From assembly GCF_003121585.1 (NCBI RefSeq), contig NZ_QEOO01000051.1, positions 62,001 through 126,000 on the forward strand: DNA of 64,000 nucleotides, given 5' to 3'. Below are positions 8,068 through 16,911 of the stretch, piece by piece. Source of the stretch: Nocardioides speluncae. Its GTDB lineage: Bacteria; Actinomycetota; Actinomycetes; Propionibacteriales; Nocardioidaceae. The position numbers and the translations under genes were made by a program. Below the pieces are notes generated by a model, which worked only from the letters and a program-made list of their open reading frames with translations, ran no database searches and had not been told where the DNA came from. Position 1 is the first letter of the stretch. The number at the start of each line of letters is the position of its first letter.

Positions 8068-8379
8068 GTGGACCACGAGGAGTACGTCGAGCAGGTGCTC
8101 GCCTACGTCGAGCAGGTCCCGCGCGGGCGGGTGACGACGTACGGCAGCGTCGCCGAGGCGGTCGGCCGCAAGCTCGGCGGCGGCGGGCCGCGCCAGGTCG
8201 GCGCGGTGATGGCGGCGTACGGCGGACCGGTGCCGTGGTGGCGGGTGGTGCGCGCCGACGGCTCGCTGCCCGCGAGCCACCAGGACGAGGCTCGCCAGTG
8301 CTACCTCGAGGAGGGCACTCCGCTGCGTCCTTCGGGCAACGTCGACATCGCCGCAGCCTTCTGGCAGCCCCCAGGTTAG
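8068..8379 (+). CDS. Alkyltransferase-like protein (MGMT fold, no active Cys)
   Basis: 103 residues from GTG at 8068; the ribosome site is weak. The region VPRGRVTTYGSVAEAVGRKL is the DNA-binding HTH of O6-alkylguanine DNA alkyltransferases. The PCHRV active-site motif is replaced by PWWRVV near residue 57, so the alkyl-accepting Cys is absent. This is the hallmark of ATL proteins, which bind O6-alkylguanine and flag it for nucleotide excision repair. An equivalent gene (Rv3204 type) lies near adnAB in mycobacteria. The 24-bp gap to the sortase gene allows read-through, although the functions are unrelated. Confidence 0.9.
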   Translation: MDHEEYVEQVLAYVEQVPRGRVTTYGSVAEAVGRKLGGGGPRQVGAVMAAYGGPVPWWRVVRADGSLPASHQDEARQCYLEEGTPLRPSGNVDIAAAFWQPPG

Positions 8380-8509
8380 GTACCCGAATTCTCCACAGGC
8401 AGGTCCCCAATCTGTGGATGGGAAGTGGCGCTTCTGTGGAGAGTGTTGGTCATCCTGTGGGGGACACGCCGGAAACAGGATTTCCCTGGAATTTGTTTGC
8501 TGTTACCCC

Positions 8510-8539
8510 TTGTGCGGCCCCTCGGAGGCGGCGTAGAAC
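8510..8539 (+). promoter_or_regulatory. Candidate promoter for a non-coding transcript
   Basis: TTGTGC at 8510-8515 and TAGAAC at 8534-8539 are separated by 18 bp, a plausible SigA-type pair with moderate matches. Transcription would start near 8546. No convincing ORF follows before the terminators at 8698-8768. Confidence 0.35.
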
Positions 8540-8545
8540 TTCTCT

Positions 8546-8726
8546 CACGAACTCCCCTCGGGGAGATCGGGATCCGAAGGAAGTGAAGGTCCATCCGGTC
8601 GGGGCAACCTGATCGAGGCGGCAGGGTGACGAAGCCGCTGGGACCGGAACCGAGCTCAGATCGACTGGAAGCGTCACCAAGATCCGGTCAACCAGAAGGC
8701 CCCCGCAACGCATACTTGCGGGGGCC
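8546..8726 (+). ncRNA. Candidate small non-coding RNA of about 180 nt
   Basis: The 490-bp gap between the ATL and acyltransferase genes holds no plausible ORF on either strand. It has a possible promoter at 8510-8539 and three consecutive hairpins from 8698. The interior is purine-rich with short complementary blocks (CCCCTCGGGG near 8553; AGCGGC-like arms near 8615-8640). I cannot match it to a named RNA family; it is not RNase P RNA, tmRNA or SRP RNA as far as I can tell. It could instead be a 5' leader of the acyltransferase gene, but the terminators argue against that. Confidence 0.4.
8698..8726 (+). terminator. Perfect 11-bp intrinsic terminator
   Basis: GGCCCCCGCAA (8698-8708) pairs perfectly with TTGCGGGGGCC (8716-8726) around a 7-nt loop. 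Two smaller hairpins follow: CCTTTGC/GCAAAGG at 8731-8747 and GCCCGC/GCGGGC at 8754-8768. The last is followed by T-rich sequence. Three tandem terminators imply a strongly transcribed unit just upstream. Confidence 0.85.
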
Positions 8727-8784
8727 TTCACCTTTGCGCAGCAAAGGGAAGGCGCCCGCAAAGCGGGCCCTTTACCTCTTTTAC

Positions 8785-8829
8785 TGGTGGTCTCGACGAC
8801 GGTTGCTAGCGCAACCTGCTCGACCACCA
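8785..8829. repeat. Palindromic element of the GGTCTCGAC...CTCGACC type
   Basis: TGGTGGTC at the left end and GACCACCA at the right end form an inverted pair enclosing GGTTGC-TA-GCGCAACC, itself a hairpin. The ends GGTCTCGAC and CTCGACC are the same as in the 19-bp elements inside genes at 24756-24774 and 62635-62653. This copy lies between genes and carries a longer centre. Confidence 0.6.
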
Positions 8830-8872
8830 ACCCTTGGCGCCCGGGAGCTCTGCGCTAGGCAACAATGGCCGC

Positions 8873-9541
8873 ATGCTCTATGGGGTCCTCCACAACGTCG
8901 TACCGCCACTGGCCAAGGTGATCTGGCGACCGACCGTGCGGGGACTGGAGAACGTGCCGGCGACCGGCGGCGTGATCCTGGCCAGCAACCACCTGAGCTT
9001 CGCCGACAGCATGGTGATCCCGGTGGTGGCGCCACGGAAGGTCGTCTTCCTCGCCAAGTCCGACTACTTCACCGGCACCGGCATCAAGGGCCGGGCCATC
9101 CGGATGTGGTTCGAGGGGCTCGGCATGTTGCCGGTCGACCGCGACGACCCGCAGGCCGCGATCCACAGCCTCGACACCGCGCTGAAGGTGCTGGCGGACG
9201 GCGAGGCGTTCGGCATCTACCCGGAGGGCACCCGCTCCCGCGACGGCCGGCTGTACCGCGGGAGAACCGGCGTCGCCCACCTGGCGCTGACCGCCAACGT
9301 GCCGGTGGTCCCAGTCGGCCTGCGGGACACCGAGAAGCTGCAGCCGGTCGACGCGAACCTGCCGCGGCTGGTGAAGGTCACCGTGGAGTTCGGCAAGCCG
9401 CTCGACTTCAGCGGCCGCGCGGACGGCGTACCCCTGGGCCGCGCCCGGCGCGAGGTCACCGACGAGATCATGACCGCGATCCAGGCGCTGAGCGGACAGG
9501 AGACCGCCGGCGTCTACAACGACCGCGCGCCCGACCTGTGA
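8873..9541 (+). CDS. 1-acyl-sn-glycerol-3-phosphate acyltransferase family (PlsC-like)
   Basis: 222 residues from ATG at 8873. A TTG at 8834 is in frame but less likely; neither has a strong ribosome site. The acyltransferase motif I NHLSFAD (H-X4-D, near residue 42) is present, followed by the EGTRSRDG motif III near 118. Family members transfer an acyl chain to lysophosphatidate or related acceptors at the inner membrane face. The short N-terminus has only a weak hydrophobic stretch. The acceptor cannot be told from sequence. The gene lies 45 bp before adnA on the same strand. Confidence 0.9.
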   Translation: MLYGVLHNVVPPLAKVIWRPTVRGLENVPATGGVILASNHLSFADSMVIPVVAPRKVVFLAKSDYFTGTGIKGRAIRMWFEGLGMLPVDRDDPQAAIHSLDTALKVLADGEAFGIYPEGTRSRDGRLYRGRTGVAHLALTANVPVVPVGLRDTEKLQPVDANLPRLVKVTVEFGKPLDFSGRADGVPLGRARREVTDEIMTAIQALSGQETAGVYNDRAPDL

Positions 9542-9586
9542 AATACCCGTCCCAGCGCTGTCGGCGGGTGATGCTTGGGTAACGCC

Positions 9587-12500
9587 ATGAGCAGTGCCGC
9601 CCGCCACCCGACGACGTACCAGCTGGTGCGTGCGAGCGGTGCTGCGTCCGGGCCGGAGCTCGACGCGTTCCAGCAGGCGGTGGTCGACCACGCGGGCGGG
9701 CCGCTGCTGGTGCTGGCCGGCCCCGGGACCGGCAAGACCACGACCCTGGTCGAGTCGATCGTGGAGCGGGTCGAGCGGCGCGGCGTCGCGCCCGACCAGA
9801 TCCTGGCGCTGACCTTCTCCCGGAAGGCGGCCGAGCAGCTCCGCGACCGGGTGACCGCCCGGCTCGGGCGGACGACGGCCACCACGCTGAGCTCGACGTT
9901 CCACTCCTTCGCCTACGGCCTGGTGCGCCGCTACGCGCCCGCCGAGCTGTACGCCGCCCCGCTGCGGCTGCTGTCCGCGCCGGAGCAGGACGTGGTCCTG
10001 CAGGAGCTGCTCACCCACAACCCGGAGTCGATCCGCTGGCCGGATGCGCTCAAGGCCGCCGTCGGCACCCGCGGCTTCGCGCGCGAGGTGCACGCCGTAC
10101 TCAGCCGGGCGCGGGAGCGCGGTCTGGACCCCGCCGACCTGGTCGCGCTGGGTCGCGCCGAGGGGGTGCCGGAGTTCGAGGCGGCCGGACTGTTCCTGTC
10201 GCAGTACCTCGACGTGCTCGGCGACCAGAGCGCGATCGACTACCCCGACCTGATCGCGCGCGCGGTGATCGAGGCGCAGCGGCACCGCAACGAGATCCGG
10301 GCCCGGTTCTCGTGTGTGTTCGTCGACGAGTACCAGGACACCGACCCCAGCCAGGTCGCGCTGCTGCAGGCGGTCGCCGGCGACGGCCGTGACCTCGTGG
10401 TCGTCGGCGACCCGGACCAGTCGATCTACGGCTTCCGCGGCGCCGAGGTCCGCGGCATCCTCGACTTCCCGGCCGAGTTCCCACGCACCGACGGCGCCCG
10501 CGCGCCCGTGGTCGCGCTTGGCACCACCCGCCGCTTCGGATCCCGGATCCTGCGCGCATCCCGGTCGGTGGCGGCCGCGATCGGCGTGACCGGCTCGATC
10601 CCGCCGGAGGTGTACGCCGCGTTCCGTGCGCCCGAGCCGGCACCCAACGCGTTCGGGCCGGGAGCGGTCGAGGTGCTCACCTTCGACACCGCGCGGGCCG
10701 AGACCGAGCAGGTTGCCGACCTGCTGCGGCGCGCCCATCTGGAGGACGGGATCGGCTGGTCCGAGATGGCGGTGCTGGTCCGCTCCGGCCGGACGTCGAT
10801 CCCAGGGCTGCGGCGGTCGCTGGCGGCGGCCGGCGTACCCGTGGAGGTCGCGAGCGACGACACCCCGCTGGTGCGGGAGCCGGCCGTGCTGCCGCTGCTC
10901 GGCGCCCTCTCGGTGGTCGTCGACGCGGGTGTCGACGATCCACGCAATCCCGACTACGTGGGCGCCGACCGGGCCGAGGCGCTGCTCACCTCGCCGCTCG
11001 GCGGGCTGGACGCCACCGACGTACGGTCGCTGACCCGGCAGCTGCGGGCGGGCTCGCCGGACACGCCCGCGCGCGAGCTGGTGCGGCAGGCCGTGCTCGA
11101 CCCGTCGGTGCTGGACGGGCTCGACGGTGAGGCGGCGCGGCGGGCCGCCGGGCTGGCCGCCCTGATCGCCCAGGCCCGGACGGCGCTGGCCGAGGACGCC
11201 ACGGTCGAGGAGGTGCTGTGGCTGCTCTGGGAGAGCTCCGACTGGGGGATGCGGCTGCGGCTGTCCACCGAGTCGGGCGGGCAGGCGGCCCGGCTGGCGC
11301 ACCGCGACCTGGACGCGATCTGTGCCCTGTTCGAGACCGCCGCGCGGGCCGAGGAGCGCAAGGGCCGCACCAGCGTCTCGGCGTTCCTGGCGACGCTGCG
11401 GGCCCAGGAGCTCCCGGCGGACACCCTGGCCGACCGCGGCGTCCGCGGCGACGCGGTGCGGCTGCTGACCGCCCACCGGTCGAAGGGGCTGGAATGGCGG
11501 CTGGTGGTGGTGGCCCACTCCCAGGAGGGCGGCTGGCCGGACCTGCGCCGGCGCGACACGCTGCTGCAGGCCGACCGGATCGGGCGCGACGGCCTGCTGC
11601 CGCCGCTGACTCGGGGGGCGATGCTCGCCGAGGAACGACGGCTCTTCTACGTTGCCTGCACCCGTGCCCGGCAGCGGCTGGTGGTGACCGCGGTCCAGTC
11701 GCCCGACGACGACGGCGAGCAGCCCTCGCGCTTCCTGGCCGAGCTCGGCCGGCCGGTCGAGCACCGGGTCGGCCGCCCGCGCCGGCCGCTGTCGATGGCG
11801 GGCCTGGTCTCCGAGCTGCGCCGTACCCTCGCGGACCCGGCCGAGCCCGAGCCGCTGCGCCGCGCGGCCGCCAAGCGGCTCCGGATGCTCGCCGAGACCG
11901 ACGTACACGGCCGAGCGGTGGCCTCGGCCGCCGACCCCGCGAGCTGGTGGGGGCTGCGCGCGCCGAGCCGCTCCGACCAGCCGGTCCGGCCGGCCGACGA
12001 GCCGCTGGCGATCTCGGCGAGCGCGCTGGAGGGACTGCTGACCTGTCCCGCGCAGTGGTTCCTGCAGCGGGAGGCCGGGGGAGAGGTGGTCAGCTCGACC
12101 AGCCAGGGGTTCGGGACGATCGTGCACGCGATCGCCGAGCGGATCGCGAGCGGCGAGGTGGACCCGACAGCCGACCTGATGCCGCTGGTCGACGAGGTGT
12201 GGGAGCGGATGGAGTTCCGCACGCCGTGGTCGCGGAAGCGCGAGCGGGAGGCGGTAACCGCCGTACTCGCACGCTTCGTCGCCTGGCACCGGCGGCCCGG
12301 CGCGCGGCTGCTGATCGCGACCGAGCCGAAGCTGCGGGCCGAGGTCAAGCTGCCAGACGGTCAGATCGTCCGGCTGCACGGGTACGCCGACCGCCTGGAG
12401 CTCGACGAGGACGGCCGAGTGGTGGTTGTGGACCTCAAGACCGGGAAGTACCCACCCACCAGCGCCGAGGTCGCGGGCCACCCGCAGCTCGGCCTCTACC

Positions 12501-12775
12501 AGCTCGCCGTCGACCACGGCGCCGCCGACGAGGTGGCCGGCCGCGAGATGTTGGCGGGCGGCGCCGAGCTGGTCCAGCTCCGGCTGGGAGACGACCAGCC
12601 GAAGGTGCAGCGCCAGGACCGCCCCGTCGACCCCGAACCGATCTACGACAAGCTGACCCAGGCGGTCAACACCTTGCGGGCCGAGGAGTTCGTGGCCCGG
12701 CCGGGGACCCATTGCGAGCGGTGTGCGTTCACTGCGCTGTGCCCGGACAAGAACTCGGGGACGGTGCTGTCATGA
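9587..12775 (+). CDS. adnA: AdnA subunit of the AdnAB helicase-nuclease
   Basis: 1062 residues from ATG at 9587. UvrD-like motor: Q motif near 29, Walker A GPGTGKT at 45-51, Walker B DEYQD near 246, and TAHRSKGLEW. A C-terminal PD-(D/E)XK nuclease domain has VVVVDLKTGKYPP near 946. Four Cys (one in LLTCPAQWF, three in CERCAFTALC near 1043) can hold the iron-sulfur cluster typical of this subunit. Length and position match Rv3202c (AdnA). With AdnB it forms the actinobacterial enzyme that resects double-strand break ends for recombination. The stop overlaps the adnB start (ATGA), showing translational coupling. Confidence 0.95.
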   Translation: MSSAARHPTTYQLVRASGAASGPELDAFQQAVVDHAGGPLLVLAGPGTGKTTTLVESIVERVERRGVAPDQILALTFSRKAAEQLRDRVTARLGRTTATTLSSTFHSFAYGLVRRYAPAELYAAPLRLLSAPEQDVVLQELLTHNPESIRWPDALKAAVGTRGFAREVHAVLSRARERGLDPADLVALGRAEGVPEFEAAGLFLSQYLDVLGDQSAIDYPDLIARAVIEAQRHRNEIRARFSCVFVDEYQDTDPSQVALLQAVAGDGRDLVVVGDPDQSIYGFRGAEVRGILDFPAEFPRTDGARAPVVALGTTRRFGSRILRASRSVAAAIGVTGSIPPEVYAAFRAPEPAPNAFGPGAVEVLTFDTARAETEQVADLLRRAHLEDGIGWSEMAVLVRSGRTSIPGLRRSLAAAGVPVEVASDDTPLVREPAVLPLLGALSVVVDAGVDDPRNPDYVGADRAEALLTSPLGGLDATDVRSLTRQLRAGSPDTPARELVRQAVLDPSVLDGLDGEAARRAAGLAALIAQARTALAEDATVEEVLWLLWESSDWGMRLRLSTESGGQAARLAHRDLDAICALFETAARAEERKGRTSVSAFLATLRAQELPADTLADRGVRGDAVRLLTAHRSKGLEWRLVVVAHSQEGGWPDLRRRDTLLQADRIGRDGLLPPLTRGAMLAEERRLFYVACTRARQRLVVTAVQSPDDDGEQPSRFLAELGRPVEHRVGRPRRPLSMAGLVSELRRTLADPAEPEPLRRAAAKRLRMLAETDVHGRAVASAADPASWWGLRAPSRSDQPVRPADEPLAISASALEGLLTCPAQWFLQREAGGEVVSSTSQGFGTIVHAIAERIASGEVDPTADLMPLVDEVWERMEFRTPWSRKREREAVTAVLARFVAWHRRPGARLLIATEPKLRAEVKLPDGQIVRLHGYADRLELDEDGRVVVVDLKTGKYPPTSAEVAGHPQLGLYQLAVDHGAADEVAGREMLAGGAELVQLRLGDDQPKVQRQDRPVDPEPIYDKLTQAVNTLRAEEFVARPGTHCERCAFTALCPDKNSGTVLS

Positions 12776-15700
12776 GAGTCGACACGCCCCAGGCCCTGGC
12801 CGACCTGCTCGGCGCCGACTGGACGTTCAGCGACCAGCAGTTCGCCGCGATCACCGCGCCGCTGGAGCCGGCCGTGGTGATCGCGGGCGCCGGGTCCGGC
12901 AAGACCACGGTAATGGCGGCCCGGGTGGTGTGGCTGGTCGCCACCGGCCAGGTGCAACCCGGCGAGATCCTCGGCCTCACCTTCACCACCAAGGCGACCG
13001 CCGAGCTGCAGACCCGGATCCGCGAGAGCCTGCGCCAGTCCGGGCTGCTGCCGGCGCCCGGCTCGGTCGAGGTGCAAGACGACGGCGAGCGGGTCGAGCT
13101 CGAGGAGCCGACGGTCGCGACGTACCACTCCTACGCGTCCGGCCTGCTCGCCGAGCACGGGCTCCGGATCGGCCACGAGCCGGACACCCGGCTGATCGCC
13201 GACGCCAGCCGCTACCAGCTCGCTGCGCGCGCCGTACAGCGCTACACCGAGCCGGTTCGGCACCTCACCGACTCGCCGCGGCACGTCATCCAGTACCTCC
13301 TCGCTCTCGACGGCCAGCTCAGCGAGCACCTCGTCGACCCCGCGAAGCTCCTGGAGTACGACGTCGCCGAGCGGCCGCGGTTCGTGGCCGGGCTGGTCGC
13401 CGAGCACCGCAAGACCTACCTCGAGAAGGGCGAGAAGGCGATCCTGGCCATCGACCGCCGGGCCGAGCTGCTCGGGCTGGTGGCGGCCTACCGCGCCCTC
13501 AAGGCGCAGCTCGGGCTGATGGACTTCTCCGACCAGATCGCGCTCGCGGCGCAGCTGGCCGAGCAATGCCCGGAGGTGGGGGTGCTGGAGCGGGGGAAGT
13601 TCAAGGTGGTGCTCCTCGACGAGTACCAGGACACCTCGGTCGCGCAGGCGCTGATGCTGCGCCGGCTGTTCTCGGGACCCTCGCCCGAGGAGGGGCTGGG
13701 CCACCCGGTGACCGCGGTCGGCGACCCCAACCAGGCGATCTACGGCTGGCGGGGCGCCTCGGTGTCCAACATCTTGGAGTTCGGCCGCGACTTTCCCGCT
13801 GTCGGTGGCCCGGCGGCGTCCTACCCGCTGACGGTCAACCGGCGTTCCGACACCCGGATCCTGGCCACCGCCAACCACGTCGCGAGCAGCCTGTACGACG
13901 AGCGCCCCGACCTGCTGCCGCTCGAGCCGAAGCCCGGGGCTGCCGACGGTGATGTGCGGGTCGCGGTCCACGAGACGTACGACGGCGAGCTGGCCTGGCT
14001 CGCCGAGCAGGTGGCGGCGGCCCATGCCGCGATGCGGGAGCCGCGGTGGCGCGAGATCGGCGTACTGACCCGTGACAACTCCCATGCGGCCGCGGTCTTC
14101 GACGCGCTCAGCAGCCGCGAGATCCCGGTCGAGATCGTCGGCCTGAAGGGGCTCCTGCGGCTGCCCGAGGTCGCCGAGGTTGTGGCCACGCTGACGCTGG
14201 TGCAGGACGTCACCGCCAACGCCGCGCTGCTGACGCTGCTCGCCGGCCCGCGCTGGGCGGTCGGCCCGCGCGACCTTGCCCTGCTCGGGCGGCGGGCCCG
14301 CGAGCTCGCGGGTGACCGGGCCGGCGCGGCGTCGTACGACTCGCTGGAGCAGCAGCTCGCGGCCGCCGCCGACGGGGCCGACCCGACCGAGGTGCCGTCG
14401 CTGTGCGACGCGCTCGACGACCCCGGCGACCTGGCGTACTCCGAGGCGGCCCGGCACCGGTTCGGCCTGCTGTCGGCCGAGCTGCGCCGGCTGCGGACCG
14501 CGATCGGGGAGCCGCTCCTCGACCTGGTCCGGAGGATCATCGACACCACCGGGATCGACGTCGAGCTGGCCTCCTCGGTGAGCCCGGCGGCCGCTGCCCG
14601 GCGCGACAACCTGGACCTGTTCGTGCAGGCGGTGGCCGAGTTCCAGGCCGTCGACGGCCAGGTCACTCTCGCGGCGCTGCTGGCCTGGCTGGAGGCCGAG
14701 GACGAGTTCGGCCAGGGCCTCGACGTGGCGACCCCGTCGGAGGCCGACTCGGTCAAGCTGCTGACCGTCCACCGCGCGAAGGGGCTGGAGTGGGACGCGG
14801 TCTTCCTGGTCGGCGTGACCGAGACGAAGTTCCCGTCGAACCGGGGCCGGTCCAGCTGGCTGACGCTGCCGTCGGTGCTGCCCAACGCGCTGCGCGGCGA
14901 CGCGCGCGACCTGCCGCAGCTGGGCGGTCATACCCCGGCCGACATCGACGCGCTGAAGAAGGCGGCCAAGGACCACGAGGTGCGTGAGGAGCTCCGGCTC
15001 GCGTACGTCGCGTGGACCCGGGCCCGGCACCAGCTCTCGGTCTCCGCGTGGTGCTGGTCGGCGACGCTGAAGACGTCCCGCGGGCCGTCGGCGTACCTCC
15101 AGGACACCCGGCTGGCCATCGCCGGCTGGGGCGGCGAGCCCAAGTGCTGGCTGGACGCGCCCGCGAAGGGCGCGGCCAACCCGTACGCCGCCGCCGAGCG
15201 CGACCTGCCCTGGCCGATCTCGCACCACACCGCCGAGGTCACCCGCCGGACCGAGGCCGCGGAACGGGTGCGGGCGGCCGACCTGGACGCGCCCGACGAG
15301 GCCGACGACATGCTCCAGCTCGACCGGATCCAGCAGTGGGACGCGGAGATCGCGCGGCTGCTGGAGGAGGCCCGCCGTGACCGGTCACCGCGGATCGACG
15401 TACCCCTGCCCTCGAGCCTGTCCGCCACCTCACTGGCGCGCCTGCGTGACGACCCCGAGCTGTTCGCCCGCGACCTGGCGCGGCCGATGCCGCGACCGCC
15501 GTCCTCGGCCGCCCGGTTCGGTACCCGCTTCCACGCCTGGGTCGAGGCTCGGTTCGGCCAGCAGCTGCTGCTCGACCCGGACGAGCTGCCCGGCCGGGGC
15601 GACGCCGAGATCGAGGACGAGGCCGACCTGCGCGAGCTGATCGCCCGCTTCGAGGACGGGCCGTTCGCGGACCGGGTGCCGCACGCCGTCGAGCCGTCGT

Positions 15701-15987
15701 TCGCGCTGGTGCTGCGCGGCCAGGTGGTGCGCGGCCGGATCGACGCCGTGTACGTCGAGTCCGACGGCCGCTACCTCGTTGTCGACTGGAAGACCGGCCG
15801 CCAGCCCACCGCCGACCCGCTCCAGCTCGCGATCTACCGCCTGGCCTGGGCCGAGCTGTGCGGGGTGGAGTTGGACTGGGTCGCGGCTGGGTTCTACTAC
15901 GTGCGCGCCGGGCGACTCGTCGAGCACGCGGGGCTTCCTGGGCGGGGAGAGTTGGAGGGGTTGTTGCCGGGGGAGGGCTTGCGGTGA
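12772..15987 (+). CDS. adnB: AdnB subunit of the AdnAB helicase-nuclease
   Basis: 1071 residues from ATG at 12772, overlapping the adnA stop by 4 bp. Walker A AGAGSGKT is near 38, DEYQDTS near 282, the QAIYGWRGA motif III follows, and TVHRAKGLEWDAVF is motif V. The C-terminal nuclease core YLVVDWKTGRQP is near 1000, followed by QLAIYRLAWAE. This subunit lacks the Cys cluster seen in AdnA. It matches the Rv3201c arrangement, where AdnB is the leading motor and nuclease. Its stop codon falls at the left arm of a long inverted repeat that probably ends transcription. Confidence 0.95.
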   Translation: MRVDTPQALADLLGADWTFSDQQFAAITAPLEPAVVIAGAGSGKTTVMAARVVWLVATGQVQPGEILGLTFTTKATAELQTRIRESLRQSGLLPAPGSVEVQDDGERVELEEPTVATYHSYASGLLAEHGLRIGHEPDTRLIADASRYQLAARAVQRYTEPVRHLTDSPRHVIQYLLALDGQLSEHLVDPAKLLEYDVAERPRFVAGLVAEHRKTYLEKGEKAILAIDRRAELLGLVAAYRALKAQLGLMDFSDQIALAAQLAEQCPEVGVLERGKFKVVLLDEYQDTSVAQALMLRRLFSGPSPEEGLGHPVTAVGDPNQAIYGWRGASVSNILEFGRDFPAVGGPAASYPLTVNRRSDTRILATANHVASSLYDERPDLLPLEPKPGAADGDVRVAVHETYDGELAWLAEQVAAAHAAMREPRWREIGVLTRDNSHAAAVFDALSSREIPVEIVGLKGLLRLPEVAEVVATLTLVQDVTANAALLTLLAGPRWAVGPRDLALLGRRARELAGDRAGAASYDSLEQQLAAAADGADPTEVPSLCDALDDPGDLAYSEAARHRFGLLSAELRRLRTAIGEPLLDLVRRIIDTTGIDVELASSVSPAAAARRDNLDLFVQAVAEFQAVDGQVTLAALLAWLEAEDEFGQGLDVATPSEADSVKLLTVHRAKGLEWDAVFLVGVTETKFPSNRGRSSWLTLPSVLPNALRGDARDLPQLGGHTPADIDALKKAAKDHEVREELRLAYVAWTRARHQLSVSAWCWSATLKTSRGPSAYLQDTRLAIAGWGGEPKCWLDAPAKGAANPYAAAERDLPWPISHHTAEVTRRTEAAERVRAADLDAPDEADDMLQLDRIQQWDAEIARLLEEARRDRSPRIDVPLPSSLSATSLARLRDDPELFARDLARPMPRPPSSAARFGTRFHAWVEARFGQQLLLDPDELPGRGDAEIEDEADLRELIARFEDGPFADRVPHAVEPSFALVLRGQVVRGRIDAVYVESDGRYLVVDWKTGRQPTADPLQLAIYRLAWAELCGVELDWVAAGFYYVRAGRLVEHAGLPGRGELEGLLPGEGLR

Positions 15988-16142
15988 GTGTCGGCTGCGC
16001 CGAGTCGGCAGAGAGCGTCCGTGCGCTGCGGCGGCGCGTCGCGCGGGCGGCCACCGCTGTGGTCCAGCGCCGCTGCGCGCGCCGCGGCCAAGCCGCTTGA
16101 CGCCGCCCGGACGCTCTCTGCCGACTCGGCGCGGCTGACGCT
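15987..16142. repeat. Long inverted repeat between convergent genes
   Basis: 35-bp arms at 15987-16021 and 16108-16142 match at 32 positions and are separated by 86 bp of GC-rich sequence that can itself fold. The element fills the space between adnB (+) and the nucleoside phosphorylase gene (-). Either strand's transcript would form a very stable hairpin, so it could serve as a bidirectional terminator. Its size and symmetry would also suit a remnant mobile element. Confidence 0.85.
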
Positions 16143-16151
16143 CGGACCGTG

Positions 16152-16859
16152 CTATGCGGTGAGGGAGGTGAGGGCGATCTCGACCATGGCGCCGAAGGTC
16201 TGCTCGCGCTCGGCGGCCGAGGTCTCCTCGCCGGTGACGATGTGGTCGGAGACGGTGCAGATGGCGAGGGCGCGGCGCTGGTGCTTCGCGGCCAGCGTGT
16301 ACAGCGCGCTGGCCTCCATCTCGATCGCCAGGACGCCGTGCGCGACCATCGGCTCCAACAGCTCCGGACGGGCCGGGTAGAAGGAGTCGCCGCTGAAGAT
16401 CAGCCCGGTGTGGGTGGTCAGGTCGGCGCGCGCCGCGGCCGCGTCGTACGCCGCCCGCAGCAGGCCGAAGTCGGCGACCGGCGCGTAGTCGAGGCCGTGG
16501 AACCGGATCCGGTTCATCGAGGAGTCGGTGCAGGCGCCGGACGCGAGGATCACGTCGCGCACCTTCACGTCCTCACGGAGCGCGCCGCACGACCCGACCC
16601 GCACGATCGACTCCACGTCGTACTCGGAGAACAGCTCGTTGACGTAGATCGCCATCGACGGCTGGCCCATCCCGGAACCCTGCACCGAGACCCGGTGACC
16701 CTGCCAGGTGCCGGTGTAGCCGAGCATCCCGCGGACCTCGTTGTAGCACTGCGGGTCGGTCAGGAACGTCTCGGCGATCCACCGCGCCCGCAGCGGGTCG
16801 CCGGGCAGCAGGACGTGGGGTGCGATCTCGCCGGGCTTGGCGCCGATGTGGGTGCTCAT
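16152..16859 (-). CDS. deoD: Purine-nucleoside phosphorylase, DeoD type
   Basis: 235 residues from ATG at 16859, the start that leaves the usual N-terminus MSTHIGAKPGEIAPHVLLPGD with the phosphate-site residues. RVGSCGAL, GLIFSGDSFY, VLAIEMEASALY and CTVSDHI are the conserved blocks of the hexameric bacterial enzyme, including the nucleoside-binding EMEA and the catalytic Asp of SDH. It cleaves purine (deoxy)nucleosides with phosphate in salvage. Length is the same as the E. coli enzyme within a few residues. It is divergent from nudC. Confidence 0.96.
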   Translation of the reverse strand: MSTHIGAKPGEIAPHVLLPGDPLRARWIAETFLTDPQCYNEVRGMLGYTGTWQGHRVSVQGSGMGQPSMAIYVNELFSEYDVESIVRVGSCGALREDVKVRDVILASGACTDSSMNRIRFHGLDYAPVADFGLLRAAYDAAAARADLTTHTGLIFSGDSFYPARPELLEPMVAHGVLAIEMEASALYTLAAKHQRRALAICTVSDHIVTGEETSAAEREQTFGAMVEIALTSLTA

Positions 16860-16911
16860 GCAGCCGATCCTAAGGATTGGGGCGTACGGCGGCCCGGGTA
16901 GCCTCGGCAGC

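Noticed and set aside
7997..8410. Minus-strand frame of 137 codons over the ATL gene
   Set aside because: Arg-rich antisense of the ATL gene, with no ribosome site or domain.
8855..12712. 1285-codon minus-strand open frame opposite adnA
   Set aside because: Its translation is His/Arg/Gln-rich low-quality sequence mirroring adnA, with no domain. A similar 861-codon shadow lies opposite adnB at 12643-15228.
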